From the NCBI GenBank assembly GCA_037443645.1, contig JBBINY010000012.1:1-55304 (forward strand): a DNA stretch of 55,304 nt. The letters run 5' to 3'. The stretch comes from UBA2336 sp037443645. Lineage in GTDB: Bacteria > Bacteroidota > Bacteroidia > Cytophagales > Cyclobacteriaceae. Positions 22,995 through 32,681 of this stretch are shown piece after piece; the first letter of the stretch is position 1; every line of letters starts with the position of its first letter. The notes beneath the pieces were generated by a model. It was not told the origin of the DNA. It saw nothing but the letters and a program-made list of their open reading frames with translations, and made no database searches. Both the position numbers and the translations under genes were made by a program.

Positions 22995-25469
22995 TTGAAC
23001 CAACCGAAAAGTAAATATTATTTTTTGATTCTTCTTCCTCTTCTCTTACAGGGTTGTTTAGGCACCAGCCATCTTAAAGAAAACGAAAAGTTGCTTTACA
23101 AACAGAAAGTAACCGCACCTAAAACCCTCAGCAAACCGAAACTCGAAGAACTTACAGGCATTGAAACCAACCGGAAATTCCTGTTCATGCCCATGCACTT
23201 TCTGGTATCCATGTATTACACCGGTGAACGGAATTTTGATCCTGAAAAATTCAATAAGAAGAAAGAAAAGAAGATAAAAAAAATAGACGATAAAATTGCC
23301 ATGACAAAGAAGGAAAAGCGCATCAACAACCTGCAATTCCGTAAACTGCAAAAAGCTGAAAAATATGATGATCGGATCCAAAACGGTAACCTCTTTATGC
23401 AATGGGGCGAGCCCCTGACTGTTTATGATTCCGTAAAAGTATTATTGGCAGTCGATCGGATAAAAGATTACCTTTTTACTAATGGCTACTTCAAAAATGA
23501 TGTCTATCACGAAACCGAAAAGGCCACCCCACTTGGGGTTAGTCTTAAACGGGGTGTTAACGTGCGCTACCTTGTTAACCCGGGAGTTCCCTACATACTC
23601 GACAGTATTTTTTACGAAGCCAGCGACACGGTAATTCTTGCGCTGCTGAAAAAAGGTAAAATCAACAGTTACCTTAAACGGGGCGATCGCTACATCCAGG
23701 ATAATTTTACCAAGGAACGCGAACGCATTGACCTGAGCCTGAAAGATGAAGGATATTATGATTTCAGCCGACAGTATGTATTGTATGAGGTTGACACAGC
23801 CTCATTACCCGACCGTAAGGTAATTGTTAAAGTGAGTGTTAAAGATCCGGCAAAGCGTGGCTACCATAAAAAATTCTATATTACCGAGATCAACTTTACA
23901 ACCGATGCCGGTATCAATCTTCCCGGAGTAAGTCGCAGCCAGAGCGTTTTCCGTAATATCCGATTCAGCAGCTATGAGAACACCTACAACCTTAAAATAC
24001 TCAGTCAGCGTATCTTTATTGAACCCGGTAAGCCGTATAACCGAACCAACACATTCGCCACCCAGCGACAACTGGCCAACCTGGACGTTTTTAAATTTGT
24101 AAACATTAACTTCGATACTACCGGAGGGCAGTTTATTGCCAACGTATTCACCAGTACATTCGATCGGTACCAATGGTCAAACGAGGTGGGATTAAGTGTA
24201 ACCCAGGGATTTCCAGGGCCTTACTACAATCTTAATTTTAAAAAGCGAAACATATTCAGGGGTTTGGAGAATTTTGAAATGAATGGCCGCATAGGCTACG
24301 AAGGCGTTGCGGCAGCTACTGAATTAGGCAGTGTTTATCAAAGTGTAGATGCCGGTATCAACGCGTCAATCACGTTTCCGCAATTTCTTATACCCTTAAA
24401 GGAGGAAACACGGTACCGCTTCGGAAGACTGAACCCCCGAACCAAAGCGCAACTCGGCTTTAACTATACCGACAGGCCCGAATACAAACGATCCAATACT
24501 TCGTTCAATTATATCTACAGTTGGGATAATTCCCGCATCCGGAGGTTTGACTTTACCTTTGCCAGCCTCAGCATTATTAACTCAAAACTCAGGCAGGATT
24601 TTGCCGATCTGCTGGACAGCCTCTATCTATACCAGGGCAACACGCTGAAGTTTTCATTTGATCCCTCCTTTGTGAGCAGCACCGGATTTGCCGTGTCGTG
24701 GAATCATAACAACTATGGAAACCTGGAAGAGAACTCGGTCTTTTTCCGGTTGGCCGTTGAAAGCGGGGGCACCCTTCAGGGACTTTACACATTTCCAATA
24801 GTTGAAAGACGTGACCTGCAAACCTTCCGGTACATCCGGCTGAATGCTGATATCAGGCGGATAACCATCGTTAATAAAAACACCACCCTTGCGTTCCGGT
24901 TTAATGCCGGGATCGGGTATTCCTATGGCAACAACCAGGCACTTCCTTATGAAAAGTATTTTTTTGCAGGAGGCAGTAACTCCGTGCGGGCGTGGAGGCC
25001 GCGAAGGCTGGGGCCCGGCAGCTACAGGCCGGAAGAGAGTACAAACCCCGAGAAGGACGGATTCTACAATTACCAGTTTGAGGTGCCTGGGGAGATTCTA
25101 CTTGAGAATAGCATAGAACTTCGAAGAAAGTTGTTTGGGTTTGTTGAAGGAGCCGTTTTTTTTGATATGGGTAATGTGTGGACGTTCAAACCGCGTGTGA
25201 AACTTGACGCCAACGACAATGTTATTGAAAACGGAAACTCACAATTTAAGCTAAGCGAGTTTTACAAAGAGATTGGCATGGGAACCGGCTTCGGATTCCG
25301 GTTTAATTTTTCATTCCTTATCCTGCGGTTTGATGTTGGCATAAAAGTGTACGACCCCGCACGACCGGAAGGAGACCGGTTCGTTCTTAATAAAATGAAA
25401 TTCTTTGGACCGTTTAATGTTAATCGCGAACCGGTAATTTTTAATGTAGGCGTAGGCTTTCCCTTTTAG
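22995..25469 (+). CDS. tamL: TamL-type BamA/TamA-family outer membrane lipoprotein
   Basis: I choose the TTG at 22995 (824 residues) because it gives a perfect lipoprotein signal, MNQPKSKYYFLILLPLLLQGC, with LLQGC as lipobox; earlier ATGs (22737, 22953) lie inside the opposite-strand methyltransferase gene and add unrelated residues. POTRA-like segments occupy about 100-400 and a 16-strand Omp85 barrel about 410-824. The C-terminus holds the barrel-seal type motif YFFAGGSNSVRAWRPRRLGPG and ends in VGVGFPF. The acylated TamA-like variant is known from Bacteroidota as TamL, partner of TamB in envelope assembly; tamB is not in this window. Confidence 0.87.
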   Translation: MNQPKSKYYFLILLPLLLQGCLGTSHLKENEKLLYKQKVTAPKTLSKPKLEELTGIETNRKFLFMPMHFLVSMYYTGERNFDPEKFNKKKEKKIKKIDDKIAMTKKEKRINNLQFRKLQKAEKYDDRIQNGNLFMQWGEPLTVYDSVKVLLAVDRIKDYLFTNGYFKNDVYHETEKATPLGVSLKRGVNVRYLVNPGVPYILDSIFYEASDTVILALLKKGKINSYLKRGDRYIQDNFTKERERIDLSLKDEGYYDFSRQYVLYEVDTASLPDRKVIVKVSVKDPAKRGYHKKFYITEINFTTDAGINLPGVSRSQSVFRNIRFSSYENTYNLKILSQRIFIEPGKPYNRTNTFATQRQLANLDVFKFVNINFDTTGGQFIANVFTSTFDRYQWSNEVGLSVTQGFPGPYYNLNFKKRNIFRGLENFEMNGRIGYEGVAAATELGSVYQSVDAGINASITFPQFLIPLKEETRYRFGRLNPRTKAQLGFNYTDRPEYKRSNTSFNYIYSWDNSRIRRFDFTFASLSIINSKLRQDFADLLDSLYLYQGNTLKFSFDPSFVSSTGFAVSWNHNNYGNLEENSVFFRLAVESGGTLQGLYTFPIVERRDLQTFRYIRLNADIRRITIVNKNTTLAFRFNAGIGYSYGNNQALPYEKYFFAGGSNSVRAWRPRRLGPGSYRPEESTNPEKDGFYNYQFEVPGEILLENSIELRRKLFGFVEGAVFFDMGNVWTFKPRVKLDANDNVIENGNSQFKLSEFYKEIGMGTGFGFRFNFSFLILRFDVGIKVYDPARPEGDRFVLNKMKFFGPFNVNREPVIFNVGVGFPF

Positions 25470-25517
25470 GGAGCAAATGCCGGAAGTCTGATTTATGCAC
25501 CGGTCATTTGAAGATCC

Positions 25518-27611
25518 TTAATACGCAAGTAACTCGCGGAGTGCCGATTTCACTTTTTCAGCATCGGGCAACATCATCTTTTCCAGGTTAACGTTTAGCG
25601 GAACAGCCGGCAGGTTGGCTGCGCCAAGCGTCCATACCGGTGCATCGAGGTATCGGAAACATTCCTTTTGGATTCGTCCAGCGAGTGATTCGGCAAATGA
25701 ATTCAGCAACGGCTCCTCCGTTAACACAAACGCACGCCCGCTTTTCTTGACGGCTGCAACCACACCATCCCAGTCAAGCGGATTAAGCGACCGCAAATCA
25801 AGTATTTCAATTCTACCAGGATATGCTTTGGAGGCCTCCTTCGCCCAATAAACCCCCATTCCGTAGGTGATTACCACAGCCGATTCACCCGAGCGGATTT
25901 TTTCTTCGTCAGCCTCCTGAACAACATTCGCCCTGCCGAGCGGGATGACGTACTCCTCATCCGGCTCAAAAGTTTTAGCATCAGCTGTTCCTGCAACTTT
26001 GCTCCAGTATAACCCTTTGTGTTCCAGCAACACAACAGGGTTCGGATCATAAAACGAAGCTTTTAACAAACCTTTCATATCGGCTGCATTGCTTGGGTAA
26101 ACCACCTTTATTCCACGTATGGTGAGTAAGGTGGATTCAATGCTTCCGGAATGATACGGACCACCACCACCGTAGGCACCCACAGGCACACGAATCAAGG
26201 CCTGTATCGGAAACTCACCCCTGGTAAGGTAACAGCTCTTGGAAAGCTCCTCCACCAGTTGATTGATAGCCGGCCAGATGTAATCAGCAAACTGAATTTC
26301 TACAATCGGCTTGGCTCCAACGGCCGACATACCAGCCGTTGAACCCACAATGTATGCTTCCTGGATAGGCGTGTTAAACACACGCTCGTCACCATACTTT
26401 TGGGCCAGCGTGGCAGCTTCGCGGAACACTCCGCCAAGCCTGCGCCCAACATCCTGGCCGTAGAACAGGGCTTCCGGGTGTTTTCTGAGGATTTCATCCA
26501 CGGCATGCAGGGCCGCATCCACCATCACCACCTTCTCAGCACCTTTCGGCCTGCGAACTCCTTTCTCTTCCGTTACCAGAGTAGGCGCAAATTCATGGGT
26601 ATCAAAATCGCCAGTATCCGGATCAGGCGCTGCGAGCGCACGTGCATAGTCTTCCTCTACTTTCCAGCCGGCATTTTTTTGCAAGGCCTCAAGTTCTTTT
26701 TCGGAAACACCGGCCTCATGAAGATACTTCCGGAACTTTTCCAACGGATCATCCAATTGATGGAGGTCAAGGTTATCACCACGGTACCATTCTTTTCGGA
26801 CACCCGAGGTATGGTGACCCAGCAACGGGCATTTTGCGTGTACCAAAATAGGCGCCCGGTGCTTCCTAACAAATTCAAATGCTGCTTCGAGGGTTTCATA
26901 CGCTTGAACAAACTGAGAACCATCCACCCGCACGCGCTCCATTCCTTTAAAACCCGCAGCGTATTCAAACGCATCCATCGCACGCATCTCGGCACCGGTG
27001 GCCGAAATACCCCAGTCGTTATCTTGTACGAGGTAAATAATCGGAAGTTTTTTAAGAACCGCCATCTGAAACGCTTCGGCCACCTCACCTTCGGTAACGG
27101 ATCCATCGCCAAGCGAACACAACACAACTGGTTTATTCTTTCCCTTCAACAAGCCTTGAGATTCAAGGTAGGCGATACCATGCGCCATACCGGTAGCCGG
27201 AATGGCCTGCATACCCGTGGCCGAACTCTGATGTGGGATTGTCGGGAAACCCTTTCGCTTCAGTGAAGGGTGACCATAGTAGGAACGGCCCCCTGAAAAC
27301 GGGTCATCACGTTTGGCCATCAACTGAAGCATGAGCTCATAGGGAGTAAGTCCCATTGCCAACAGCATCGACTCATCGCGATAGTACAATGAGGCATAAT
27401 CCCAGGGCTTCAAGTGCAGCCCGGCAGCTATCTGTATGGCTTCGTGTCCGCGGGAAGTACTGTGAACGTATTTGCTGCACACCTCCCTGTTCTCATCGTA
27501 CAATTCGGCCATCCGCCTGGCAGTACACATCACTTCGAATGCACGCAATAGTGGTAGCGAATCGGAAGTAGGGGTTACAGTTTTATTTTTCAAACGTTCT
27601 GTTTCAGCCAT
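25518..27611 (-). CDS. fused 2-oxoacid dehydrogenase E1 (alpha plus beta)
   Basis: This 697-residue protein combines both E1 subunits. Residues about 1-340 are E1-alpha, with the thiamine-diphosphate motif GDGSVTEGEVAEAF ending in NDWGIS, and SRGHEAIQIAAG near the start. Residues about 360-697 are E1-beta, with EALFYGQDVGRRLGGVF, FNTPIQEAYIVGSTAGM, VEIQFADYIWPA and RVPVGAYGGGGPYHSG. It decarboxylates a branched-chain 2-oxoacid or pyruvate-like substrate and passes the acyl group to E2. The fusion is common in Bacteroidota. Branched-chain substrate is inferred from family resemblance. No E2 or E3 gene is adjacent. A weak -7-like box (TATCTTTA) lies at 27639-27646. Confidence 0.9.
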   Translation of the reverse strand: MAETERLKNKTVTPTSDSLPLLRAFEVMCTARRMAELYDENREVCSKYVHSTSRGHEAIQIAAGLHLKPWDYASLYYRDESMLLAMGLTPYELMLQLMAKRDDPFSGGRSYYGHPSLKRKGFPTIPHQSSATGMQAIPATGMAHGIAYLESQGLLKGKNKPVVLCSLGDGSVTEGEVAEAFQMAVLKKLPIIYLVQDNDWGISATGAEMRAMDAFEYAAGFKGMERVRVDGSQFVQAYETLEAAFEFVRKHRAPILVHAKCPLLGHHTSGVRKEWYRGDNLDLHQLDDPLEKFRKYLHEAGVSEKELEALQKNAGWKVEEDYARALAAPDPDTGDFDTHEFAPTLVTEEKGVRRPKGAEKVVMVDAALHAVDEILRKHPEALFYGQDVGRRLGGVFREAATLAQKYGDERVFNTPIQEAYIVGSTAGMSAVGAKPIVEIQFADYIWPAINQLVEELSKSCYLTRGEFPIQALIRVPVGAYGGGGPYHSGSIESTLLTIRGIKVVYPSNAADMKGLLKASFYDPNPVVLLEHKGLYWSKVAGTADAKTFEPDEEYVIPLGRANVVQEADEEKIRSGESAVVITYGMGVYWAKEASKAYPGRIEILDLRSLNPLDWDGVVAAVKKSGRAFVLTEEPLLNSFAESLAGRIQKECFRYLDAPVWTLGAANLPAVPLNVNLEKMMLPDAEKVKSALRELLAY

Positions 27612-27700
27612 GCCCTGGTAGTGGTACCATCCAACGCCTAAAGATAACGATTTTGAAAGATCGTTACGCGGAACGATTTGAGTTGAAGTGACTTTTGATA

Positions 27701-28645
27701 TTACTTATTACTTACTTCATCCAGGCTCTTGAATTTTCGCCCTGATCCTGAAACAGCAGCAACATTAAAAAAACCAACTACCCGTTTATCGCCTGGGGAA
27801 ATGTTTCGGATATTACTGGAAACATTTGCCAGCGGTGTTGAGAATAATTCTGAAAAGCCGCCAGGCCGGTTAGTTTGAACTACAACCTGTGTAAGAAAAT
27901 CAAAGGACGCTTCTGACAAGGAATGGATTTCGACATACACCGAATCGCCTACAACATAGGGTGATTTGAGCCGGTTATTGGCATCCTGTTCAAAGGGGTT
28001 AATCGATCTGCGGATGGGGGCAATAAAATTTATGCCGCTGAAATTGCCGCCCCGGCTAAAACCGGCATCATAAGCAAGCGAGATTTCTGAGGGCTTGTTG
28101 AGGAGTATACCGTTCTTATATGCTTTTATCCAGTATGTATCCCCCGCTTCAATCGGATCAACCGCCCAGAATTCAGCCAGGTACAAATCATCCACCAGAT
28201 CATTCCCTTTTTCAATTCTGAAAGTGATGCTGTCAATGGGTGGTACTCGGCCCATTGCGGTAGTGGCAGTATATTGCTCCACTCCTTTTGCAATACGCAA
28301 GGTATACGTCACGCCCGATTGACCGAATGAATCGCCTGGTGCCGGTTCCCAGGTGTACACCCCCTCTTCTACGTTACTTTCACCGAACAGGTAGAAACTT
28401 CCATCGCTGCCTTCAATACTTACCGTTGCACCGGTAACACCCGGAGGCGTCAGATTTTCAAAGTAAGGCTGTGTCATCATCAGCCGTACAACCTGGGGTT
28501 CTTCCTTGTTTGTAACCCAGGCATCCACTACCAGAACCGGCTCAGCATCTGGCAATGTTGGGAAGATCTCGGTTTCGCAGGCAGCCATCGCCAAAACCAT
28601 AATGATCATCAGGATGCTGTTAAAATAATTTTTTACTGTCTTCAT
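27701..28645 (-). CDS. DUF4249-family lipoprotein
   Basis: I use the ATG at 28645 (314 residues); upstream frame lies inside the receptor gene. The N-terminus MKTVKNYFNSILMIIMVLAMAAC is a lipoprotein signal. The start of the mature part (LPDAEPVLVVDAWVTNKEEPQVVRLMMTQPYF) and the later GVTYTLRIAKG and DTYWIKAYKNG segments are typical of DUF4249. These proteins are nearly always encoded beside a TonB receptor, with which they are thought to form an uptake complex at the outer membrane. The start lies one base after the receptor stop, so the pair is co-translated. The ligand is unknown. Confidence 0.88.
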   Translation of the reverse strand: MKTVKNYFNSILMIIMVLAMAACETEIFPTLPDAEPVLVVDAWVTNKEEPQVVRLMMTQPYFENLTPPGVTGATVSIEGSDGSFYLFGESNVEEGVYTWEPAPGDSFGQSGVTYTLRIAKGVEQYTATTAMGRVPPIDSITFRIEKGNDLVDDLYLAEFWAVDPIEAGDTYWIKAYKNGILLNKPSEISLAYDAGFSRGGNFSGINFIAPIRRSINPFEQDANNRLKSPYVVGDSVYVEIHSLSEASFDFLTQVVVQTNRPGGFSELFSTPLANVSSNIRNISPGDKRVVGFFNVAAVSGSGRKFKSLDEVSNK

Positions 28646-28646
28646 A

Positions 28647-31028
28647 TTAAAAATGAAAGTTGTACGATATAGCCGGAACAATGGTGCCGATAACTGAAAG
28701 TTGCCTGGCCTGGCTGGGAACAGGTGTACCTGAAGGATATCGGCCATCTTCCTGAGCAAAGTAAATGGAGAATGGATTTTTCCTTGCGTAAACATTATAC
28801 AAGCCAAACATCCAGTAATCGGCATTCTTTCTTACACGACCATTGCGTTTGGTGTTCCTTCCTTCCAGTCGAGCCGATATATCCAACCGGTGAAATACAG
28901 GGATTCGCACATTGTTACGGGTCCCATCGGCATTGTAGGGAATGAGTATACCCTGAATGACATACCTTGAAGTTGGAAATGTTGTAGGTGTGCCTGACAA
29001 CACGGTGAAATTGGCCGACAACGACCAGCGTTTTGTTAACTCATAAAACCCGGTAGCCTTCAGGTTATGAAGCTGATCGTACCGTGCCGGGTACCAGTTG
29101 CCCTTGTTAATTCCCACAACTTTCAATTCGCTGCGACTCAATGTATAGGCGAGCCAGCCTGTAAAGCGGCCTTGTTTTTTCTGCAGGTATAATTCCATGC
29201 CATACGCACGCCCTTCACCCGACAGAAGGTCTCCTTCAAGGAATTCATTGATAAGCAGGTCGGCTCCGTCAATGTAATCAATCTGATTGGCGGCTGTGCG
29301 GTAGTAGGTCTCAACCGAGAACTCATAGCTTCTGTTCTTACCGAGGGATCGGAAATACCCGAGCGCTACTTGTTGGCCCACTTCGGGCTTAATGTTGATT
29401 GATGTGGGTGTCCACACATCAAGCGGATTGGAAGCTGTTGTATTCGAAATCAGGTGAAGGTATTGCGCCAGCCGCATGTAGCTGGCTTTGAGGGAGCTTA
29501 CCGAATTAAGTTGAAGATTGAGTGCCAGGCGAGGCTCCCAGTTTCCATAAGAGGCCAGCACTTCACCTTCACTGTAACGAAGCTCTTCAACGGGTGTTCT
29601 TCGCACACCGGGCACTGTATCGTTGTACCGGTATTGCGATCCCGGGCCAAAGCCCCAGAAATAAGAATAACGCATTCCATATTCTACTGAAAAACGGTTT
29701 GTTATGCGCAGGTTGTTGCCCACATATACGGCAGCCTCCAGGTTATACTTTTTTTCCAGGCTTACGTCTACTGTCTCACCATTCGAAGCGCCCTTTGCAT
29801 TTGCCGGTTCAAAGGTGTAGTAGTTTGCTTCCCCGCCAAAGGTTACCTCATTATTGGCATTGATGAAATAACTAAAGGCCGGCTTTACCGTATAGTTGGA
29901 AATAGACGATTGCCACCTGAAATAATCCAGGTTGTCTTCACCAAACTGAAGATTATAATCATACTTGCTATAGATGGCTGAAAAATTTGCGAAGAGGCGA
30001 TCATTCAGGATGGAATTCCACCGCAAGGTGGCCGTGTTATTACCCCACGAAAAGCCCTGTTGCTTATCAAAAAAGAAGATATCGCGACCGGAGTATCCCG
30101 ATAAAAACACACGGTTGCGGTCGTTGATATTGTAATTCAGTTTGCCGGTGAGGTCGTAGAAATTCAGGCGGGCACCCTCACGCAGCACATCAACAAAAGG
30201 CCTGGCGAGTATGTCAATATAAGAGCGTCTCCCTGCCACGATAAACGAACCCCGATTTTTCAGCAACGGTCCTTCAGCCGCAAGCCTGCTGAAAACTGTT
30301 CCAATTCCTCCATTCACTTCAAATTCCTTTGCATTTCCTTCTTTCATGCGCACATCCAGCAACGATGAAATCCTGCCGCCAAACTGGGCGGGAATTGCCC
30401 CCTTGTAGAGCTTTACATCTTTCACGGCATCAGGATTAAATACCGAAAAGAAACCCAGCATATGCGATGCATTGTACACAGAAGCCTCATCCAGAAGGAT
30501 CAGGTTCTGGCCAACATTCCCCCCGCGTACATTAAAACCGGATGCCCCCTCACCTACCGTGGCTACGCCCGGTAGTTGCTGAATGCTTCGGATAACATCC
30601 ACTTCGCCCAAAAAGGCAGGCATGCGGACAATGGTGTTCATATCTACCTTGTTCACACTCATCTCCACCGATTGGACCGGAGACAGGTCAGATGGCGCAA
30701 TCACCACCACCTCCTGCAATTGTTGTTGTTGCGAAACCAACTCTGCATCCAACCGCTGATTCTGAGAGAGAGAAACAGTCTTTTCCGAGCGTACATAGCC
30801 CACATAAGAAATTTCTACATCATACGTACCTGCAGGGAGGGTAAGGGAATAAAATCCATAAACATTGGTAACCGTACCCGCACTGATGCTACGCACATAA
30901 ACGCTTGCACCAATGAGGGCCTCCCCATCCGCTGCATCGCGCACATACCCGCTAAGCGTTGCCTTATCCTGGGCAAAAACACCGGATACTGTAAAAAAAA
31001 TTAACCCAACTGCAATACGTCTGAACAT
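28647..31028 (-). CDS. TonB-dependent receptor with carboxypeptidase-regulatory domain
   Basis: I use the ATG at 31028 (793 residues), which starts the signal peptide MFRRIAVGLIFFTVSGVFAQ. Residues about 22-105 are a CarboxypepD_reg-like domain (LSGYVRDAADGEALIGASVYV, GFYSLTLPAGTYDVEISYVGY). The plug domain is about 115-220 (IRSIQQLPGVATVGEGASGFNVRGG, NLILLDEASVYNASHMLGFFSVFNPDAVKDVKLYKG), followed by a 22-strand barrel. It imports an unknown ligand using TonB energy. It is shorter than SusC (about 1000) and paired with DUF4249, not SusD, so it is not a standard polysaccharide-utilisation receptor. Confidence 0.92.
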   Translation of the reverse strand: MFRRIAVGLIFFTVSGVFAQDKATLSGYVRDAADGEALIGASVYVRSISAGTVTNVYGFYSLTLPAGTYDVEISYVGYVRSEKTVSLSQNQRLDAELVSQQQQLQEVVVIAPSDLSPVQSVEMSVNKVDMNTIVRMPAFLGEVDVIRSIQQLPGVATVGEGASGFNVRGGNVGQNLILLDEASVYNASHMLGFFSVFNPDAVKDVKLYKGAIPAQFGGRISSLLDVRMKEGNAKEFEVNGGIGTVFSRLAAEGPLLKNRGSFIVAGRRSYIDILARPFVDVLREGARLNFYDLTGKLNYNINDRNRVFLSGYSGRDIFFFDKQQGFSWGNNTATLRWNSILNDRLFANFSAIYSKYDYNLQFGEDNLDYFRWQSSISNYTVKPAFSYFINANNEVTFGGEANYYTFEPANAKGASNGETVDVSLEKKYNLEAAVYVGNNLRITNRFSVEYGMRYSYFWGFGPGSQYRYNDTVPGVRRTPVEELRYSEGEVLASYGNWEPRLALNLQLNSVSSLKASYMRLAQYLHLISNTTASNPLDVWTPTSINIKPEVGQQVALGYFRSLGKNRSYEFSVETYYRTAANQIDYIDGADLLINEFLEGDLLSGEGRAYGMELYLQKKQGRFTGWLAYTLSRSELKVVGINKGNWYPARYDQLHNLKATGFYELTKRWSLSANFTVLSGTPTTFPTSRYVIQGILIPYNADGTRNNVRIPVFHRLDISARLEGRNTKRNGRVRKNADYWMFGLYNVYARKNPFSIYFAQEDGRYPSGTPVPSQARQLSVIGTIVPAISYNFHF

Positions 31029-31182
31029 GGCTGATTTGTCGTGGTTAAACACCAAACATTACCCCGGTGTTCACCGATCACATCAATAAAAATCAAGAAT
31101 CAAGGAAATATACTCCACCGTTTGCAGAAAAATCTTTATCTAGGAAAACAGATTGTAAAAAACGTAACTAAATAGTAACACC

Positions 31183-32613
31183 ATGCGCCTATTTGCAACT
31201 ACACTGGTACTATTCATAAGCCTGCCCCTTTGGGCTCAACCGCAAAAAACCTCGCCTAATAAAAAGGCAATCACTCAATCAATTGACAACCAATCGGCTG
31301 CGCTGATTGAAACGAGTAACAAAATCTGGGCGTTTGCCGAAACTGCCTTTCAGGAGGGCCAATCTTCCCGACTGCTGGCTGAATATGCAGAAGCTAACGG
31401 GTTTCGCGTTGAGCGCGGGGTGGCCGAGATACCCACAGCATTTGTAGCCACGTATGGCAGCGGCAGCCCTGTTATCGGCATCCTGGGTGAGTTTGATGCC
31501 CTGCCCGGCCTCTCGCAAAAAGCCGTTCCGACAAAAGATCCGCTGGAGGAAGGCAAGCCCGGGCATGGCTGCGGACATAACCTGTTCGGCACAGCAAGCC
31601 TGGGGGCTGCGGTGGCCATCAAGCAACTAATTGAACAAGGTAAACTGAAGGGCACCGTTAAATTTTTTGGAACACCAGCGGAGGAAAAGTTCTTCGGAAA
31701 ATTATGGATGATCCGCGCTGGCCTGTTCAAGGATGTGGACGTGTGCCTCGACTGGCACCCGGGTGCCGAAACCAAGGCAGCCGTACAAACCGGGTTGGCC
31801 CTGGTTGACTTTATTGTAGAGTTTCAAGGCCAGGCGGCACATGCCTCGGCCGATCCCTGGAACGGACGAAGCGCCTCCGATGCGCTTGAACTCTACACCA
31901 CCGGCATTAACTACTACCGTGAACACATTCGCCCCAGCACCCGCATCCACTACCACATTCAGGATGGCGGCCAGGTGGTGAATGTAGTGCCCGACTATTC
32001 ACGCATCTGGGTGCGCGTGCGCGATACGAAGCGCGAAACGATGAATGAGGTCTATCAGCGGGTAATGAAAATGGCTGAAGGTGCGGCTATTATGGCCAAC
32101 GTGGAGTACAAGATCAGTCTGGTATCCGGGATTTACGAAGTCCTGGTGAACCGCACCGGAGCCGGGCTTATCCAGAAAAATCTGGAATACCTGGGACCAA
32201 TTACGTATACCGAAAACGAAGTTGCGTTTGCTAAAAAAATTCAGGAGGCTACCGGCAAACCGCAGGTGGGTTTGCACAGTAAAGTAGAGCCGCTGGAAGC
32301 TACCGACCCAAATGCCGGTGGCGGCAGCACCGATGTAGGCGATGTGAGTTGGGTAATCCCCGTGGTGCGACTCAGCGCAGCCACAGCTCCGATCGGCACA
32401 CCCTGGCACTCGTGGGCGGTAGTTGCCTGCGGGGGTATGTCAATTGGCCACAAGGGTATGTTGCACGCCTCCAAAACCCTGGCGTTAACGATGGTGGATT
32501 TGTTTGAAGATCCAAAGAAAGTAGAAGCCGTTAAGGCAGAGTTTAAGCAGCGCAAAGGCGACCATGTTTACAGCGGGCTTATTCCGCCTGGTCCACCTCC
32601 GATCGGTAAATAA
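31183..32613 (+). CDS. secreted AbgB-like amidohydrolase (M20 family)
   Basis: The 476-residue protein starts with a signal peptide (MRLFATTLVLFISLPLWAQ). M20 metal ligands and fold markers are GILGEFDALPGL, GKPGHGCGHNLFGTASLG, TPAEEKFFGK and DWHPGAETKA. A dimerisation domain is inserted at about residues 200-320. The family includes p-aminobenzoyl-glutamate hydrolase subunit B; an exported form probably cleaves amide-linked compounds in the periplasm. It is divergent from the TonB receptor with a 154-base gap that must hold both promoters, though I see no full consensus there. Confidence 0.88.
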   Translation: MRLFATTLVLFISLPLWAQPQKTSPNKKAITQSIDNQSAALIETSNKIWAFAETAFQEGQSSRLLAEYAEANGFRVERGVAEIPTAFVATYGSGSPVIGILGEFDALPGLSQKAVPTKDPLEEGKPGHGCGHNLFGTASLGAAVAIKQLIEQGKLKGTVKFFGTPAEEKFFGKLWMIRAGLFKDVDVCLDWHPGAETKAAVQTGLALVDFIVEFQGQAAHASADPWNGRSASDALELYTTGINYYREHIRPSTRIHYHIQDGGQVVNVVPDYSRIWVRVRDTKRETMNEVYQRVMKMAEGAAIMANVEYKISLVSGIYEVLVNRTGAGLIQKNLEYLGPITYTENEVAFAKKIQEATGKPQVGLHSKVEPLEATDPNAGGGSTDVGDVSWVIPVVRLSAATAPIGTPWHSWAVVACGGMSIGHKGMLHASKTLALTMVDLFEDPKKVEAVKAEFKQRKGDHVYSGLIPPGPPPIGK

Positions 32614-32681
32614 CCTGCGCTGTTACGCTGTAAAAAATCCTAACAACATCATGTGCTGGAGTTAAAAAAACCAAATTCTGT

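Noticed and set aside
26400..27266. 288-codon plus-strand ORF opposite the E1 gene
   Set aside because: Composition is that of a reverse-strand shadow of a GC-biased gene; E1 on the minus strand is a clear family match.
31029..31182. Full consensus promoters for the divergent receptor and amidohydrolase
   Set aside because: Only near matches such as TAATGTTTG (one base too long) are seen.
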